From the NCBI RefSeq assembly GCF_949987535.1, contig NC_080067.1:5022001-5086000 (forward strand): a stretch of 64,000 bases of DNA, in the 5' to 3' direction. The notes below the pieces were generated by a model. It saw only the letters and a program-made list of their open reading frames with translations. It ran no database searches and was not told the DNA's origin. The stretch is from Balaenoptera acutorostrata. Its lineage: Eukaryota; Chordata; Mammalia; Artiodactyla; Balaenopteridae. A program made the position numbers and the translations under genes. Below, in pieces: positions 44,835 to 57,250 of the stretch. The first letter of the stretch is position 1; every line of letters starts with the position of its first letter.

Positions 44835-44847
44835 TACCTTTGTTTTT

Positions 44848-45987
44848 AACATAATGTATGGCAAGCTTATATAAACTGATTTTTAATATAGTTTATTTAA
44901 CTGGCTCACAAATTTCCTGAAGACTTATGAGCTAGTAGGAGCCAGCTCCAGTACATCACTGGCTATATTATACACAGGGAGGTAGATTAGACCTGTTTAA
45001 GCCAAGGCCAGTGGTATAATTGCTTCTGTAGGATCTCCACTTCATTGAAGATTCTGCTGCTGAAATGAATTGGCATTCTAAATGTATTCCAATTCTACCA
45101 AGTGGAGCCCATTCAGGTCTATATGACCCCATGGTGACCCTGTCTTCCAATGGCTCTGAGTATTCTAAGTAATAATCAACCATAAGTCATAACGTTCCAG
45201 GACAGGTGACAATATCAAACCCTGCTTAACCCTTCTGCACATGTGTACAAACTCCTCTGACCCACAGCTACACATCACCCAGTATTGTGGTCCCCTTTGT
45301 TGGTCCTCAATCATCGTTTGATTCAAGCCCAAGCTTCCTTCTTCATGTAAGAGTGAAAACAGGAAGAGAGGTGAAGTCATTGGTTGGGTTAAGGGAGATC
45401 AGAGATTACCTATGGAACTATATTTTTCTTCGCCTGATCTCAAAATAACTTTGTGTAAACTTATAGGATAAAATTGTTACGGCAACCAGCTTAAAGAAAA
45501 AGGACTTCAGATTTTATCCCCTCATAATTCAATTATCATAGTTCTGTATCTTGGGAGCCAGAAATTCAGCAGGTATTTTGAGATTTGACCTCTCATTATT
45601 TGACCTTTAAAGAAAATCAGCATGACTCTCGTCTGCTTCCTGTTGAGCTTCTAAAGTGTATAAATTGTGCAGATAACAGAGCATCATAGATGAGCTGGAG
45701 CACAGACTTGGAGAAGCCAGCATGTGTGGTTTGGTAACAATATATATACACGTGTGTGTGTGTGTATGCACATATACAATGGTTAGCAAAACCTAACCAT
45801 TAGTTAGAAGGAAATTTGGCATGATGGTTTATCCTCAGGTCAAGAAGGAGCAGTGCTTCCAAGGAACCCTGGCTGTGTGGTCCACATGCCTGCATTCTCT
45901 GTGAGGAAGAAGAATGCACATACAATGACAAAAATGTATCACAAGCCTAAGCTCCTCTGGGAAACCCTCTGATGCCATTAGAGGTTT
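44848..45987. other. Unassigned; short (TG)n near 45750
   Basis: Open frames at 44968-45380 and 45607-46032 (minus) have no recognised motif. An alternating TA/TG run lies at 45742-45780. No gene called. Confidence 0.4.
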
Positions 45988-46396
45988 ATAGTGGGTTGAA
46001 TGGTGCCCCCCCACCAAAGATCTGCCCACCATGTCCTGGAACCTGTGAAGCTGATGTTATGTGGAAAAAGTGTCTTTGCAGATGTAATTGTGTTAAAGAT
46101 CTTGGGATGAGATCATCCTGGATTATCCAGATGGGCTCTAAACCCAATAACAAATATTTTGCTAAGTAACATATAGGGGAGAGACCCAGAGAGAAGATGA
46201 TAGTGGTGATTGGAGAGACACTCTTACAAGCCAAGGAACAGTTGGAGCCACTGGAAACAGGAAGTGGCCGGGAAGGATTCTTCCCAAGCACCTCCAGAGA
46301 GAGCATAGCCCTGCTCATTCCTTGATTCTGGACTTCTGGCCTCTCGACTGTTGTAAGTGTGGTAACTGGTTACTGCAATCCTAGGAAACTAATACA
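45988..46396 (+). mobile_element. MaLR MLT1-like LTR
   Basis: Ordered MLT1 blocks: 'tatagtgggttgaatggtgc', 'agtgtctttgcagatgtaat', 'gatgagatcatcctggatta', 'caagccaaggaacagttgga' and 'ctaggaaactaataca' at the end. The 65- and 110-codon frames inside it are not genes. Confidence 0.88.
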
Positions 46397-47489
46397 AATA
46401 ACAAAACTGGATGACAAAACGAACGGCTCTGGGTTACAAAGGAACTGCCCAGCTCTGCTATGGGATAACTTCTGAAGACGGGCCACGAGAAGGGGTGTTA
46501 ACTTTCCACCTGGAGAAGGAGACAGTGGAAATCCGGAGACAAATAAGGATGCAGCTCTATCTGCAGTGGTGGAAAGTATCAACACTTGTAAAAGGTATTG
46601 CCAGCTAAGTGTGTCGGTGCAACTGGTTCCCTGGCTTGAGTGGAGCTGCAGTGGTGTGATGGGCAGAGCCATTGCAGACTTTGGAGAGAATGGGCGGCCG
46701 GAGCACTGGTGAGCCAGCCCAGGGCTGGGCTTGTCTGTAAAGCATGCTCCTTCCTATGACAAGCAAAACCACGCTGCAAGGGGAACGGTCAGGGTCCTGT
46801 GAGTTCACAGGTAGGGAGCATTGATCCAGCTCACTTGGGAACGAAATATTAAAGTAAACTTCCAAGGACCCATACGTTGGAGGGTTCAAAGAGACAATTC
46901 GGTCACATCTATTTTATTTAAGGTTGAAATTTTATTTAAGTTTGATTATTTAAGAAATAACCACAGTGCTACATTTTCCACATTCCTATGGGAATAAATT
47001 ATTTATTGCTCCCACGTCTTTTGATTTCTGTTGCCCCTATGGACAGAACCTCTAGTACAGGTACTAGGAACACATTTTCCAAGGCAAAAAGCTGAAAACA
47101 TCTGTGACCGTAATGTTGGGCCACTTTAGGCAGTAAATGGCAGTCAGGGACATGTTGTTTGGACGACAAAATGCGAGAAATTTCAAATCGTGATGGGAAT
47201 GAGTGATTCAACATAATCCATAAAATTGGCATCATCCCAGAAAACCCAGATGGTAGAGACAAGGCATTAGCAGCTCTTATTGTCTTAGCTTTGGGTAACT
47301 AAGACTAGAGAAAAATCAACAATGCTTTTGCTTTTACGAAAATATAATTCTAGGAAAAATGAGTGCTATTCATTAAATCTCTAATGAATGATATACTCAG
47401 AGGGCTGTGGTTTCTCAATGAGAAAGCACCTGGATGAAACACGGTACACTCACCCCTCAGGGTCTATGCATTCAGAACCGGATGAAGCT
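46397..47489. other. Unassigned sequence
   Basis: Several overlapping open frames of 64-100 codons on both strands (46370-46889, 46999-47262). None has a motif that I recognise, and frames overlapping on both strands argue for chance. Not called as a gene. Confidence 0.4.
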
Positions 47490-47605
47490 TGATGTGCTTC
47501 AAGGGCTATGTGATTCAATCCCCTCATTTTGTGGATGTGGAAACTGAGGCAGGAGAAATGTCATCCTAGGGATGGGTGCCCGAGGCTGGAATTGAACCTG
47601 GACCA
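47490..47605 (-). mobile_element. MIR SINE, antisense
   Basis: 'ttgtggatgtggaaactgag' is the reverse complement of the MIR core. It is followed by 'ctggaattgaacctggacc', the MIR B-box side in reverse. Confidence 0.65.
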
Positions 47606-50600
47606 TTGAATTCCCATCTGCCATCCTTCTCACCCAGCCACTCTCTTCAAGGGCTCTTATCTAACACTGACTTCCCTCTGCTGACGGCATCATCCTTGGA
47701 CACTTCTGTATCTCTGGCTCCTTATCGTTGGTTTCAGCCTTTTCCCAGCTTCTTATCAGAGGCAAAGCTTTCATTGCCTCAACGCACAGTCAGTTTTACT
47801 TGAAAGATGAGACCGGGCAGGGAACTCAATTCTTCAGTGTTCTCAGACATCATGAACTGTCTTCCTCGGAGAGTCTCCAACTCCAAATCCGTCACTTTAA
47901 TTACAGACTTTCCTTTCTCTAGAATCATTTACCTAAGACTTAATTTAAACACCTTTTGGACAAAAATCCAAAACCCAAAACCCAAAAATAAACCCCACAA
48001 AGAAATCTTTAAATAAAAGCCCACAGATTCTTTTCATACATAACTAATGCCAGGCAGACTCTGAATTTTCAGACACATCGTGGCAGAAAGCCTGGCATAT
48101 ATGAGGAATGTAAGATTTTGGAATCGAGAAGATGTTAATTCAAATCCCAAATCAACCCCTCTGTCTGAGCTCTGGGCTACAGTTTGTATCAGTAAACTGG
48201 GAAACGTTTTTCGCTATAGCAGGATAATGCAATGGAGTAATTAACTCTAATTTTTCTGTGGGTTCATCAAGATAAAATGGAGCAGGGGGGAAGGGGTGTT
48301 GGGCAGAAAAAAACGTAGCCCTCACACCGTACTTGCCATCTTTCTTTCTTTCCTGCAACTCCTGGGGCCAATAATAGCAGAAAGCCTCTAAGAAGGTAAT
48401 TTCTGGCCTGGGAGTAACATAAAGACACCTTTTCCTATCTGATGATTTATATAGTTTGGGAGCCTGGGGATGTTCCTGGTTCTCTTCCAACTACATACAC
48501 GCTTGCAGCCAGGGCCGAAACCAGGAGGATACTCTTCTAGGTGACAATGTTCATAATCCAAAGACCTTTGGAACGCTATTGCTTCCTCTTTGGGGATTTG
48601 TCCCATTCTTCACTGCCAGAGCCAGACGCAGACTCTGCATCCCACTGACTGCGCCAGGAAGGTAGAATTGAGAACCAGAACAGGTTACCAGAAGGTGCTG
48701 GATTCCTGGCCAAGATTCAGCCTCAAATTTATTGGGAAACATACAACCTCAAAGGGCTGGTTGTGGGAGACTGCGTTCCATTCACCAGTAGGACCTCACC
48801 GTTTCCACCGAGCACGTCACCCTTGGGAAATGGATGCGGGTAAGGAGAGTGGCTGACGGGCCTAATAACCCCTCTGAGTTCCCTCTCAAATTCTTCGTGA
48901 ACTTACAGGTAGTCTATAAAAGCCCCAAGTGTTTTAATTCCAGAGCTCGGGTAATAATTCCACACTCTACTTCCTACCTAGTAATTTATTTTAAACATAT
49001 TTGATGGGTACCAACTATGTACCAGGGCATCCGTAGCATCCCCCCGGCTGACGACGGAGTTTCCAGCTACTCTACTGTTGCCTCTGTACCTCTCTCATCA
49101 TCACCAACAGCATCTACCATGTCTATTTAGCTCCTTCAGATCTGACTGTCGTTTTGGTTCTCAACTCAGCCCCACTTCTTTGTTCAGTTAAACCCAGAGG
49201 TTTCCATCTCAGCTGGAGCCTGAACTCCCCCAAACTTAACCAATAGAGGAGTGAATTTTTGGTAACTCTCTGCATATGGACACAAGCCAAACACATTAGA
49301 AATTCTTGTAACCATGGTAGGTTTGAAATTCATTCAGAGCAACTCAGCAATCTCCCTCTCTCCTTTCCTCTAATAAAATAAATATCAGCTTTTAAATATT
49401 CTCTACTATTTCTTCTGAAACCCCCATCCCTGCTTATAAGCAAGAAATGCAATAGCACGGGCCACCACAGCAAAAACAATACGTTCTAAGCTTGTTCATT
49501 AAAGGTATATTAGTGTCTTCCAGTTTAAAATCTTGGATAAACTCTGTTTCTTTCAGTTTAGGAGGGTCCATTTATAAACACAATTTCTTTTTGAATAACA
49601 TCTCCGTCTTTCACGACCTTTTCCTCTGTCCCTTTTCTCTCCTTTCTCTTATGTCGGCAAAGTGTAGGAGAGGTTTTACCCTACTTCACACCGTGTGCCA
49701 CGGGGGCCTTGGGTCCCTTTGTCGGCAGCTGTGGATGGCCTTTGGTTGAGGTATAGGTCATTTAAGCTGAGTCTTTGGGTGTTGGTATCTGACCCTGCTG
49801 CGTCTTCAGATTTCGGGGCTGAGTGAACGCATCGCCTGAAGTTCACCCTGACTGTGTCCCGGGGAACTTAGGCATCTCCCCCCGTTGCCTGGCTCCCACC
49901 TAAGCAGGTGCTGTGGACCCTCTTGTGACTCAAGTGCTTCACGTCCCTCCTGATTTCAAGCTGTCGAGGAGCCTGGACTGTAGGAACCCCTTGCCCTGGA
50001 CCACTGCTATCCTTCAGTAGGCACATTGATTCTCAAATTTTCAGCTACCTCTTGCATCCTTCTTGCGGTCATGTGGGTATTTCTGAATCTTTACCATGCT
50101 CTGAGTAAGCATAGGGAAAGAGGGAAGCAGTGTTTCTGGACCATGATCTAGACACTTCAGGAAAATGCCATACACAACCAGAACCCACTGTTCTGTCAAT
50201 CATGACATTCTTATCTCATCTAAGAACACAGAAATTAAGTTATTAACGAGTGCCATGTGGAAATCATTCTTTAAATATTCAATTTACTTCGTTAAGAAAG
50301 ATGAAATGTATTTGGCTCTGGTCACGGTTCCCCATGAACAATACTCTGTCTGCCCCATTCTCACAATATGTTGGACATGATAAGAAGCAGAACACTTCTT
50401 GGATCCTCTTGGATTCTCCTTTGGGCTGTAAGGGATTTTGTTGTTGAGTTTCTATCAACAGGAATCTATTGTCCTTCTGGGCCCATGTTCAGGGCGTTAG
50501 GACACTGAGTTCCAGAGAAACAACGATTTACCCTGGTCTTATCTTGTCAGAATTTCTTTCTATAATTAACTGTGTCTTCCCAGAGGCCAGGGGGATTTGT

Positions 50601-50884
50601 ATTTTTCCAATTCTCCCCATTCTGTAGAGTAAAACTCTGTGCTCAGACCTCCAAGCTTTGCTCTTGATCTGTAAAAGCAAGGCTTTGGAATATAGCAAAG
50701 TATTTTGTCTTTAAACAAAGGCTGAGCTTTTCAAGACTGTTCTCATGCTATGGACTCAAGAAAAAATTTTTTTCGAAGTTTAAAGCTGAACAATGATTTT
50801 TCTAGGCAGCATCTGACTTCCCCCAGAAATGAGGTCATTAACGCAGAAGCCAGTGGCAATATGATTTATGGAGATGGAAAAAAA
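47606..50884. other. Longest low-repeat stretch; no gene recognised
   Basis: About 3.3 kb with hardly any young repeats and a somewhat more balanced base composition than the rest. Two overlapping minus frames (48152-48490, 112 codons; 48388-48606, 72 codons) and plus frames near 48456-48856 and 50165-50447 have no domain that I recognise. A MIR-like scrap ('taccaactatgtaccagggc') lies near 49010. If the window holds a hidden exon or regulatory element, this is where I would look. Confidence 0.35.
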
Positions 50885-51015
50885 CCATTGTTTCCGACAT
50901 CTCCAAATAGAATGCTCTATAAGGGCAGGGATCGTGTTTCATTTCTGAATGCCTAGTACCTAGCTCGGCATCTGCTACACAGTAAGCACACAACAAATGT
51001 TTCTTGGATGAAAGG
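50885..51015 (+). mobile_element. L2 LINE 3' end
   Basis: 'gctctataagggcagggatc', 'gcctagtacctagctcggca' and 'agtaagcacacaacaaatgt' match the L2 3' terminus in sense. Confidence 0.72.
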
Positions 51016-51030
51016 ACAGTCACTTTAACA

Positions 51031-51385
51031 TTTTTTTAAATTAATTAATTAATTTATTTATTTTGGCTGCGTTGGGTCTTCGTTGCTGCGCGCCGGTTTT
51101 CTCTAGTTGCGGCGAGCGGGGCCTACTCTTCATCGCGGTGCGCTGGCCTCTCACTACCGCGGCCTCTCTTGTTGCGAAGCATAGGCTCTAGGTGTGCGGG
51201 CTTCAGTAGTTGTGGTGCGTGGGCTCAGTAGTTGTGGCTCACGGGCTCTAGAGTGCAGGCTCAGTAGTTGTGGCACACGGGCTTAGTTGCTCCGCGGCAT
51301 GTGGGATCTTCCCAGACCAGGGCTCGAACCCGTGTCCCCTGCATTGGCAGGCGGATTCTTAACTGCTGCACCATCAGGGAAGCCC
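51031..51385 (-). mobile_element. CHR-type SINE, CpG-rich long form
   Basis: Minus-strand copy with its head at 51385 and a TTAATTAATTTATTTA-type tail at 51037-51062. The body holds several 'gtagttgtgg' units (the antisense 'ccacaactac' repeat) and many CpGs (51068-51160). The flanks give only a poor TSD ('gtcactttaac' versus 'gtctcgttaac'). Confidence 0.9.
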
Positions 51386-51569
51386 GTCTCGTTAACTTTT
51401 ATTCAGATTACTCTCTATAGCAGCCCTCTGGACATCCCAGTTCCTGTGAAATCCACTGGAGGAGGTATATGAATGAACGAGGTATGTCTGTACTGGACCT
51501 GGTGGATGTGTCTCCCCATGTTTACTCAGTCTCACCTAAGCCCATGTGCTTACGCTCCTGTCACCTCAC
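51386..51569. other. Unassigned short stretch
   Basis: No gene or repeat recognised. The open frames beginning here run into the MER5A-like element. Confidence 0.4.
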
Positions 51570-51765
51570 CCCTAACACAAGAATTCTCCATATGTGGCAT
51601 CTGGATATGTGGTGTCAGCACCACCGGAGCCCCTGTAATAAATGCAGAATTTTATGCCTCTCCTAGACCTGCTGAAGCAAAAACTCTGAAGTGGAGTCCA
51701 GCAATTTATGTCTTAATAAGTCCTTTAGGTTATCTCGATGTGAGCTGGAACTTGAGAACACAAAT
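51570..51765 (-). mobile_element. MER5A-like hAT element, antisense
   Basis: 'gtgtcagcaccaccggagcc', 'taataaatgcagaattttat', 'agacctgctgaagcaaaaac' and 'agcaatttatgtcttaataa' follow MER5A in reverse. The 120-codon frame at 51473-51835 crosses it and is not a gene. Confidence 0.6.
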
Positions 51766-53454
51766 TCATCTAACAGCTCCATCTGGTTCAGCCTCCCCTA
51801 GGGATGAGGCCAGGATTTATCGGGGCCTCCATTGAGGCTGCATTGGCAGAGCCTCAGCCTCTCCCATGTCTAGGTTCTATTAGATCAGCTGCTCAGAGGT
51901 TCTGGCTTCCCAGAAAGACCAGGGAACACAACCCAAAAGTGTCCAGGGAGTTAATGTCTTGTACAGATATCTATATTGACATGATGATGAGAGTCTATGT
52001 GAAAACTCAAGTCAATGAGCTTGCGGTTGAGATGAATTTAAGGCTCTATGAGGGTGAACGTATGGCTGAGACCAACCTCAATGTTCACAGCTCAGCAGGA
52101 CATGATTTGGCGCTGGGGACTATCTAGCCTCCTGTCCCTCATGACCAAACTCGTATTGCTTTTGTTAGTTAAGTCAATGCATTTCTGAAACACATCATTA
52201 ACATCTTAAATCAAGACTTTTAAAAGACAATAAGAGGACCTGGAGTAATTAAAGTTTTAGGTGGAATATATAAGGTAAAATTCACCTAGCACTTCAAGTA
52301 AGCATGATTATAAATTATATACAGCAAACTCTTCCAACATATAGTATGATGCTGGTGTTAAATTTGTAGTGCATTTTCCATAAAGAACTGGGGAAAACCT
52401 TAGGGAAATATCTCTGCCCTGCTTTTTTTTTCTTGTTCTGGTGTTTAGTCATTCAGTGAGTCTCTTCTAAGCCCCATCTGTTCCTGGTCCCAAGATGTCT
52501 GTGTTTGAATGGTCTCACCCGAATGGCAGAGACATTTCAGTCCTTTGTTAGCAGCGTTCAAAGTTCATGCTGATAATACAGCAACTTCATTAACTGTATG
52601 TGCATAGCTTTCTCCTTTGATTAATACCTACTATTCACTTCACTTCAGTTCTGGAATTTAAGGAAGTTTGCTTTTCTAATGACTGTTTATCTGTTCCTCT
52701 GAGGACCTTCCTCTCTGAGGGTTTTATCAAAGCTTGTTCTCTCTCTTTGTTCTCAATGCTTGCAACTCTGAAATCTGTCCCTTTGCATTGAAAAACAGTG
52801 GTTTTTTCTTGATGGAAAAACACTTTCCAGTAAGATACAATTATGAAAGGGCTTCTCTCTGTCTCCCCTGCATAGAAACTATTTCTTGATAATTCTTATG
52901 CTATTGTCATATATTTCCCACCTCATGTATAGATATAATGTATTTTTTAACTCTTCTTACGTGTAATTATGTAAAATCACCAGAAGAGTAATTTCATTAG
53001 TAACAAAGGAAGATATCTGCTGAAAATAGAACTGTAAAGAGGATTATGGTGGGCCTTTAGAGGGAGAAAATTTGAAGTAGCAGGTTTGGGTAGCAAGCCA
53101 AAGATTTAATGTGCACTTGCTAAGAAGATCAAGGTCTGGGTTAAGATGAGATGGTATGGATAGAATGGACTTTGGGTGCATGGTTTAATCAACCCATTTA
53201 GTAAAACTGTGATCCCTAGGAACTGAGACCAAGACTCAGAAGCCAGATGCCTGGTGGAAGATGTAGAGACTTCTGAAAGTCATAGTGACTGAGTTGGTGC
53301 TTGTGGAGCCCAGAATGGGGAAGAAGTTAAGGAGAATCAAGAAGAGAACAGTTGGGTAGGAGAGTTGACTGAGCAGAGGCCAAAGGGAGAATTAAAAGTT
53401 AGCTCATGTTACCATAAACCCCTTCAAAACCCTTTGATATTACCTTGTTACTAA
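51766..53454. other. Unassigned sequence
   Basis: A 107-codon plus frame at 51804-52127 has no recognised domain. The rest is AT-rich without recognisable repeats. Confidence 0.35.
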
Positions 53455-53585
53455 TTATAGACTTCTCAAACTTCAGAAAATCACTGCTGTTAAAAATTCC
53501 TAGTCTGTGCCACAGATTCTGATTACGTATTTGTAAGGTCAGGCCCAGAAGTTTCATCTTTATCTAGTAGCCCAAGTGATTTGCC
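53455..53585 (+). mobile_element. MER5-like hAT fragment
   Basis: 'ctcaaacttcagaaaatcac', 'cacagattctgattacgtat', 'gtcaggcccagaagtttcat' and 'cccaagtgattt' follow the MER5 order. Confidence 0.5.
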
Positions 53586-53589
53586 CACA

Positions 53590-53680
53590 TTTTCAGAAAT
53601 GTTGAACTTCAGGATAAAGTCCAAATTCCTGACCATAAAAATGAGTGTCCTCTAGATTTTTCAAGGCTGTTTAAGCATTT
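53590..53680 (+). mobile_element. L2 LINE fragment
   Basis: 'cttcaggataaagtccaaat' and 'tcctgaccataa' resemble the L2 segment 'ataaagtccaaactcct..'. Short and diverged. Confidence 0.4.
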
Positions 53681-53924
53681 GTTCTTTTCTGTTAAGTAAT
53701 TCTTGATAGCACTGAGATTGAACCTTTCCCTTTATAAAACATTGCATCCCACAGCATTATGATAGAGCTTTTGGAAAATAAGAACAGCTATTCGATTACA
53801 TTTCTGTCCTCTTCTACAAGATAATGAGCAATTTAGAGATAGAGACTAGCACTTGTCTCTGATTCCCCAATGCTCAGCACAGTGATTAGTACAGAATAAG
53901 CTCTCAAAAATCAGTTCTATTGTA

Positions 53925-54664
53925 ACCCTCCTACACTGTCGGTGGGAATGTAAATTGGTGAAGCCACTATGAAGAACAGTATGGAGGTTCCTCAAAAAAC
54001 TAAAAATAGAGCTACCATATGATCCAGCAATCCCACTCCTGGTTGTATATCCAGAGAAAAGCATAATTTGAAAACATACACACACCCCAATGATCATAGC
54101 CGCACTATTCACAATAGCCGAGACATGGAAGCAACCTAAGTGTCCATCAGCAGAGGAATGGATAAAGAAGATGTGGTACATATATACAGTGGAGTATTAC
54201 TCAGCCATTAAAAAGAATGAGATAATGCCATTTGCAGCAACACGGATGGACCTGGAGATTATCATACTAAGTGAAGTAAGTCAGACAGAGAAAGACAAAT
54301 ATCATACACTATCCCTTATATGTGGAATCTAAACTATGATACAAATGAACATATTTACAAAACAGAAACAGACGCACAGACTTAGAAAAAAAATTTATGG
54401 TTACCAAAGGAGAAAGTTGAGGGGGAGGGATAAATTGGGAGTTTGGGATTGACATGCACACTACTATATTTAGAATAGATAACCAACAAGGACCTACTGT
54501 ATAGCACAGGGAACTCTGCTTGATATTCTGTAATAACCTAAATGGGAAAATATTTTGAAAAAGATAGATATACGTATATGTATAACTGAATCACTTTGGT
54601 ATACACTTGAAACTATCACAACATTGTAAATCAACTGTACTCCAATACAAAATAAAAATTTTTA
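53925..54664 (+). mobile_element. L1 3' end with a 19-bp TSD
   Basis: ORF2 from 'acactgtcggtgggaatgta' to the 3'UTR and the tail after 'ctccaatacaaaataa'. The frame at 54090-54332 keeps the ORF2 end ([17 protein letters not shown]). The TSD is aaaaatcagttctattgta at 53906-53924 and the same with one change at 54665-54683. Confidence 0.93.
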
Positions 54665-54799
54665 AAAAATCAGTTCTGTTGTATCCATAAATGTAACCAA
54701 ATGAAGTTATTCCCATTGCTTTGGGTTAACAGATATTGCCAACTAATATGAAAAGATACATTATTCCCCCCCAGATCACCAAATTATACCATGTTAACA

Positions 54800-55890
54800 C
54801 CAGTGCTTTCTTTTCTTGTGATGTTGTTGTCTGGCTTTGGAATCAGGGTAATCTTGGCCTCACAAATTTAATAGGGAATTTAATTTTCTCAGAGTTTGTT
54901 TTGGATAGGCATTATTTTTTACTTAAATGTTTGTTAGAATTCACCAGTGAAATCATCTGGGCCTTGAGTAATAAAATATTCATTTTTTCATTACTAATTT
55001 TTTTAATATATAAGTCTATTCAGATATTGTTTCTTCTTGAGTCAGTTTTAGTAAATTGTGTCTTTCTAGAAATTTTTCCATTTTATCTAAGCTGTCCAAT
55101 GTATTGTTATAAAGCTTTTCATGATATTCCCATTTAATCTTTTTAATTTCTCTGAGCTCTGCAGTGATATACCTTTTTTTTTAATTCCTAATTTTGGTAA
55201 TTTGTATCATCTCTCTTTTTCTTGGTCAGTGTAGATAAAATTTTATTAATTTTGCTTTTCAAAGGACTAAATTTTGGTTTCACTGATTTTCTTTATTGTT
55301 TTCTGTTTTGTATCTTACTGATTGCTGTTCCGATCTTTATTTTTTTATTTTGGCTTTGATTTTCTTTTCTTTTGGCTAGCTTCTTAAGAGGCAAGTCTAG
55401 ATTATATTCTTCCATTCTAATATGTGTTTAATGATATAACATTACCTCTAAACACTGATTTAACTGCATTTCATAAATATTAATATGACTTATTTTTGTT
55501 CAGTTGTGTTTATATTTAGTTTGGTATTTCAAAATTTCCCTTGTGATTTCTTCTTTGATATATTAGTAATTTACAACTATGGTTTTTAATTTTCAGATAG
55601 TTGAGGATTTCTCAGATTTCTTTCACTGTTGATTCATAATTTTATTCCATGGTAGTCAGAGAACATTCTTTGCATGATTTAAATCCTCTTTAAAAATATT
55701 GTGACTTGTTTTATTACCTAGTCTATGGTCTACCCTAAAGAATATTCAATACTTGCTCAAAAATAGTATGCATTATATATTCTGCTGTGTTAGTGGAAGG
55801 TTCTATGTATGTCAATTAGGTCAAGTTGGTTGGTTGTGGTACTCAAGTCTTCTATAGCCTCACTGATTTTCTGTCTAGTTGTTCAGAGTA
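54800..55890 (-). mobile_element. Old L1 ORF2 fragment, antisense
   Basis: It corresponds to the ORF2 part upstream of the RT core ('tctggctttggaatcagggt', 'agaattcaccagtgaaatca', 'tggtctaccctaaagaatat', 'aggtcaagttggttggttgt'). The same region of another copy lies at 62000-63060, and this one is more diverged. The 133-codon plus frame is antisense to it. 55891-56183 is unassigned. Confidence 0.75.
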
Positions 55891-56183
55891 GGTGTTTTTT
55901 GCTTTTTGTTTTTTGGGTTTTTTTTATTAGTGGCTCACAGAAATATCAGTTAGACTGTTTTTCCATAAGAAACCAAGATCTCTATGATGATTCAGGATAT
56001 AACCTAATAGAAAAGGAAAGAAGTCTGTTAAAAGTTAGCTATACCTCACATAAAATTATAAATGCATAAAAATAGTTTTTAAGGGGCTAATTTTAAACCG
56101 GCTTTTGTTAGTAAGGGCAAAAAGATAATTTTTGGCTTTATGTAAAATAGAAGTATCAATGTGTATATGTTACAGGCATGTAC

Positions 56184-56600
56184 CATGAGATGTGTCAACT
56201 TGGCTGGGCTATATTAATCAAAGACTAATCTAGGTATTGCTGTGATTAACATCTGCAATCAAGTCATTGTAAGTAAAATGAACTTGACAGTGTGGGTGGA
56301 CCTCATCCAATCAGTTGAAGGCCTTTAGAGCAAAAACGGAAGTTTCCCAGAGAAAAAGAACTTTTACCCTCAAAACTGCAGCATCACTTCCAGCCTGAGT
56401 TTCCAGTCTGCCAGCCTGCCTTACAGATTTCAAACTTGCTAGCCTCCACAACTGCATGAGCCAATTTCTTAAAATAAATCATTCTCTACATGAGTGTATA
56501 TACACTCATGTATATATGATACATATAATGTATGTATATAAATACACACACACTTATATATAATCTCTTTTTGTGTTTCCCTGGAGAACCCTGATGGATA
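56184..56600 (+). mobile_element. ERVL-type LTR (MLT2-like)
   Basis: 'gatgtgtcaacttggctggg', 'tggacctcatccaatcagtt', 'aaggcctttagagcaaaaac', the AATAAA at 56473-56478 and 'ctggagaaccctgatggata' at the end. A TA/CA-rich simple repeat grew between them (56490-56560). It pairs with 32009-32415 as the same family. Confidence 0.75.
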
Positions 56601-56644
56601 CATTTGGTCACTTCTTAGCTCTCTGGCATCATGATCCCATTAGA

Positions 56645-56765
56645 CTTTATTGAGGTATAATTTGATTATATTAAGTGCACACATTTTAAGTGTACAGCTT
56701 GATGAATTTTGACAAAACTATACACTGGTATAATTAGACCCCAATCAAGATACAGGCATTTTATT
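56645..56765 (-). mobile_element. L1M 3'UTR fragment, antisense
   Basis: 'actttattgaggtataattt', 'gtgtacagcttgatgaattt' and 'caatcaagatacaggcattt' match an old antisense L1 3' region. Confidence 0.6.
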
Positions 56766-56784
56766 CTTGAATGTGGCAGAGTGT

Positions 56785-56850
56785 TAAAATAATAAAAACA
56801 CAGCCTATCAAAATTTATGGGATGCAACTAAAACAGCACTTACAGGGTAA
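56785..56850 (+). mobile_element. L1 ORF2 scrap
   Basis: 'tatcaaaatttatgggatgc' followed by 'aactaaaacagcacttacag' matches the ORF2 stretch encoding ...ICGM.LK..-type residues in old L1s. It is on the opposite strand to its neighbour. Confidence 0.5.
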
Positions 56851-57179
56851 TACAGCAGTGCAGAGGGGCATGGAAACAGTATTGCCACTCCTCCCATTAA
56901 CTAATAAAAGTTTATTTGTCCAACTTCTTGAAACTGGGCTGGTCTTGAGTCTTACTCTGATAGTGGTGAAAGTTTGGGTTGAGTTCTGAAGCTTCTTGCA
57001 ACTTCTGCCTTCACACTCATGAAATCCTGAGACCACTGTGTTCTGAGGAAGCCTAGTCTAACCTACTGAATGATGAGAGTGATGGAGAAGAAAAGGGATG
57101 CAACCCAACCAATACCCAGACAGACGCCAGACATGTGAGTGAGGCCGTGTTGGACCATTAGCCTCGCCAACCCTCTAGC

Positions 57180-57250
57180 TCAGGGGTTAGCAAACTTTCT
57201 CTGCAAATGGCCTGATAGTAAATATTTTAGCTTTAATGGTCCCTCCACTA
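57180..57250 (+). mobile_element. hAT-Charlie-like terminal fragment
   Basis: 'caggggttagcaaactttct', 'ctgcaaatggcctgatagta' and 'aatattttagctttaatggt' match the left end of a common hAT nonautonomous element. The remainder is lost. Confidence 0.55.

Noticed and set aside
48152..48606. Two overlapping minus frames as possible exons of a gene
   Set aside because: The composition is plausible, but there is no recognised protein, no convincing splice sites, and the frames overlap in different phases. Kept only as a place to check.
54736..55137. 133-codon plus open frame, the longest in the window
   Set aside because: It lies antisense to an old L1 ORF2 fragment, is hydrophobic because of T-rich sequence, and has no domain or splice context.
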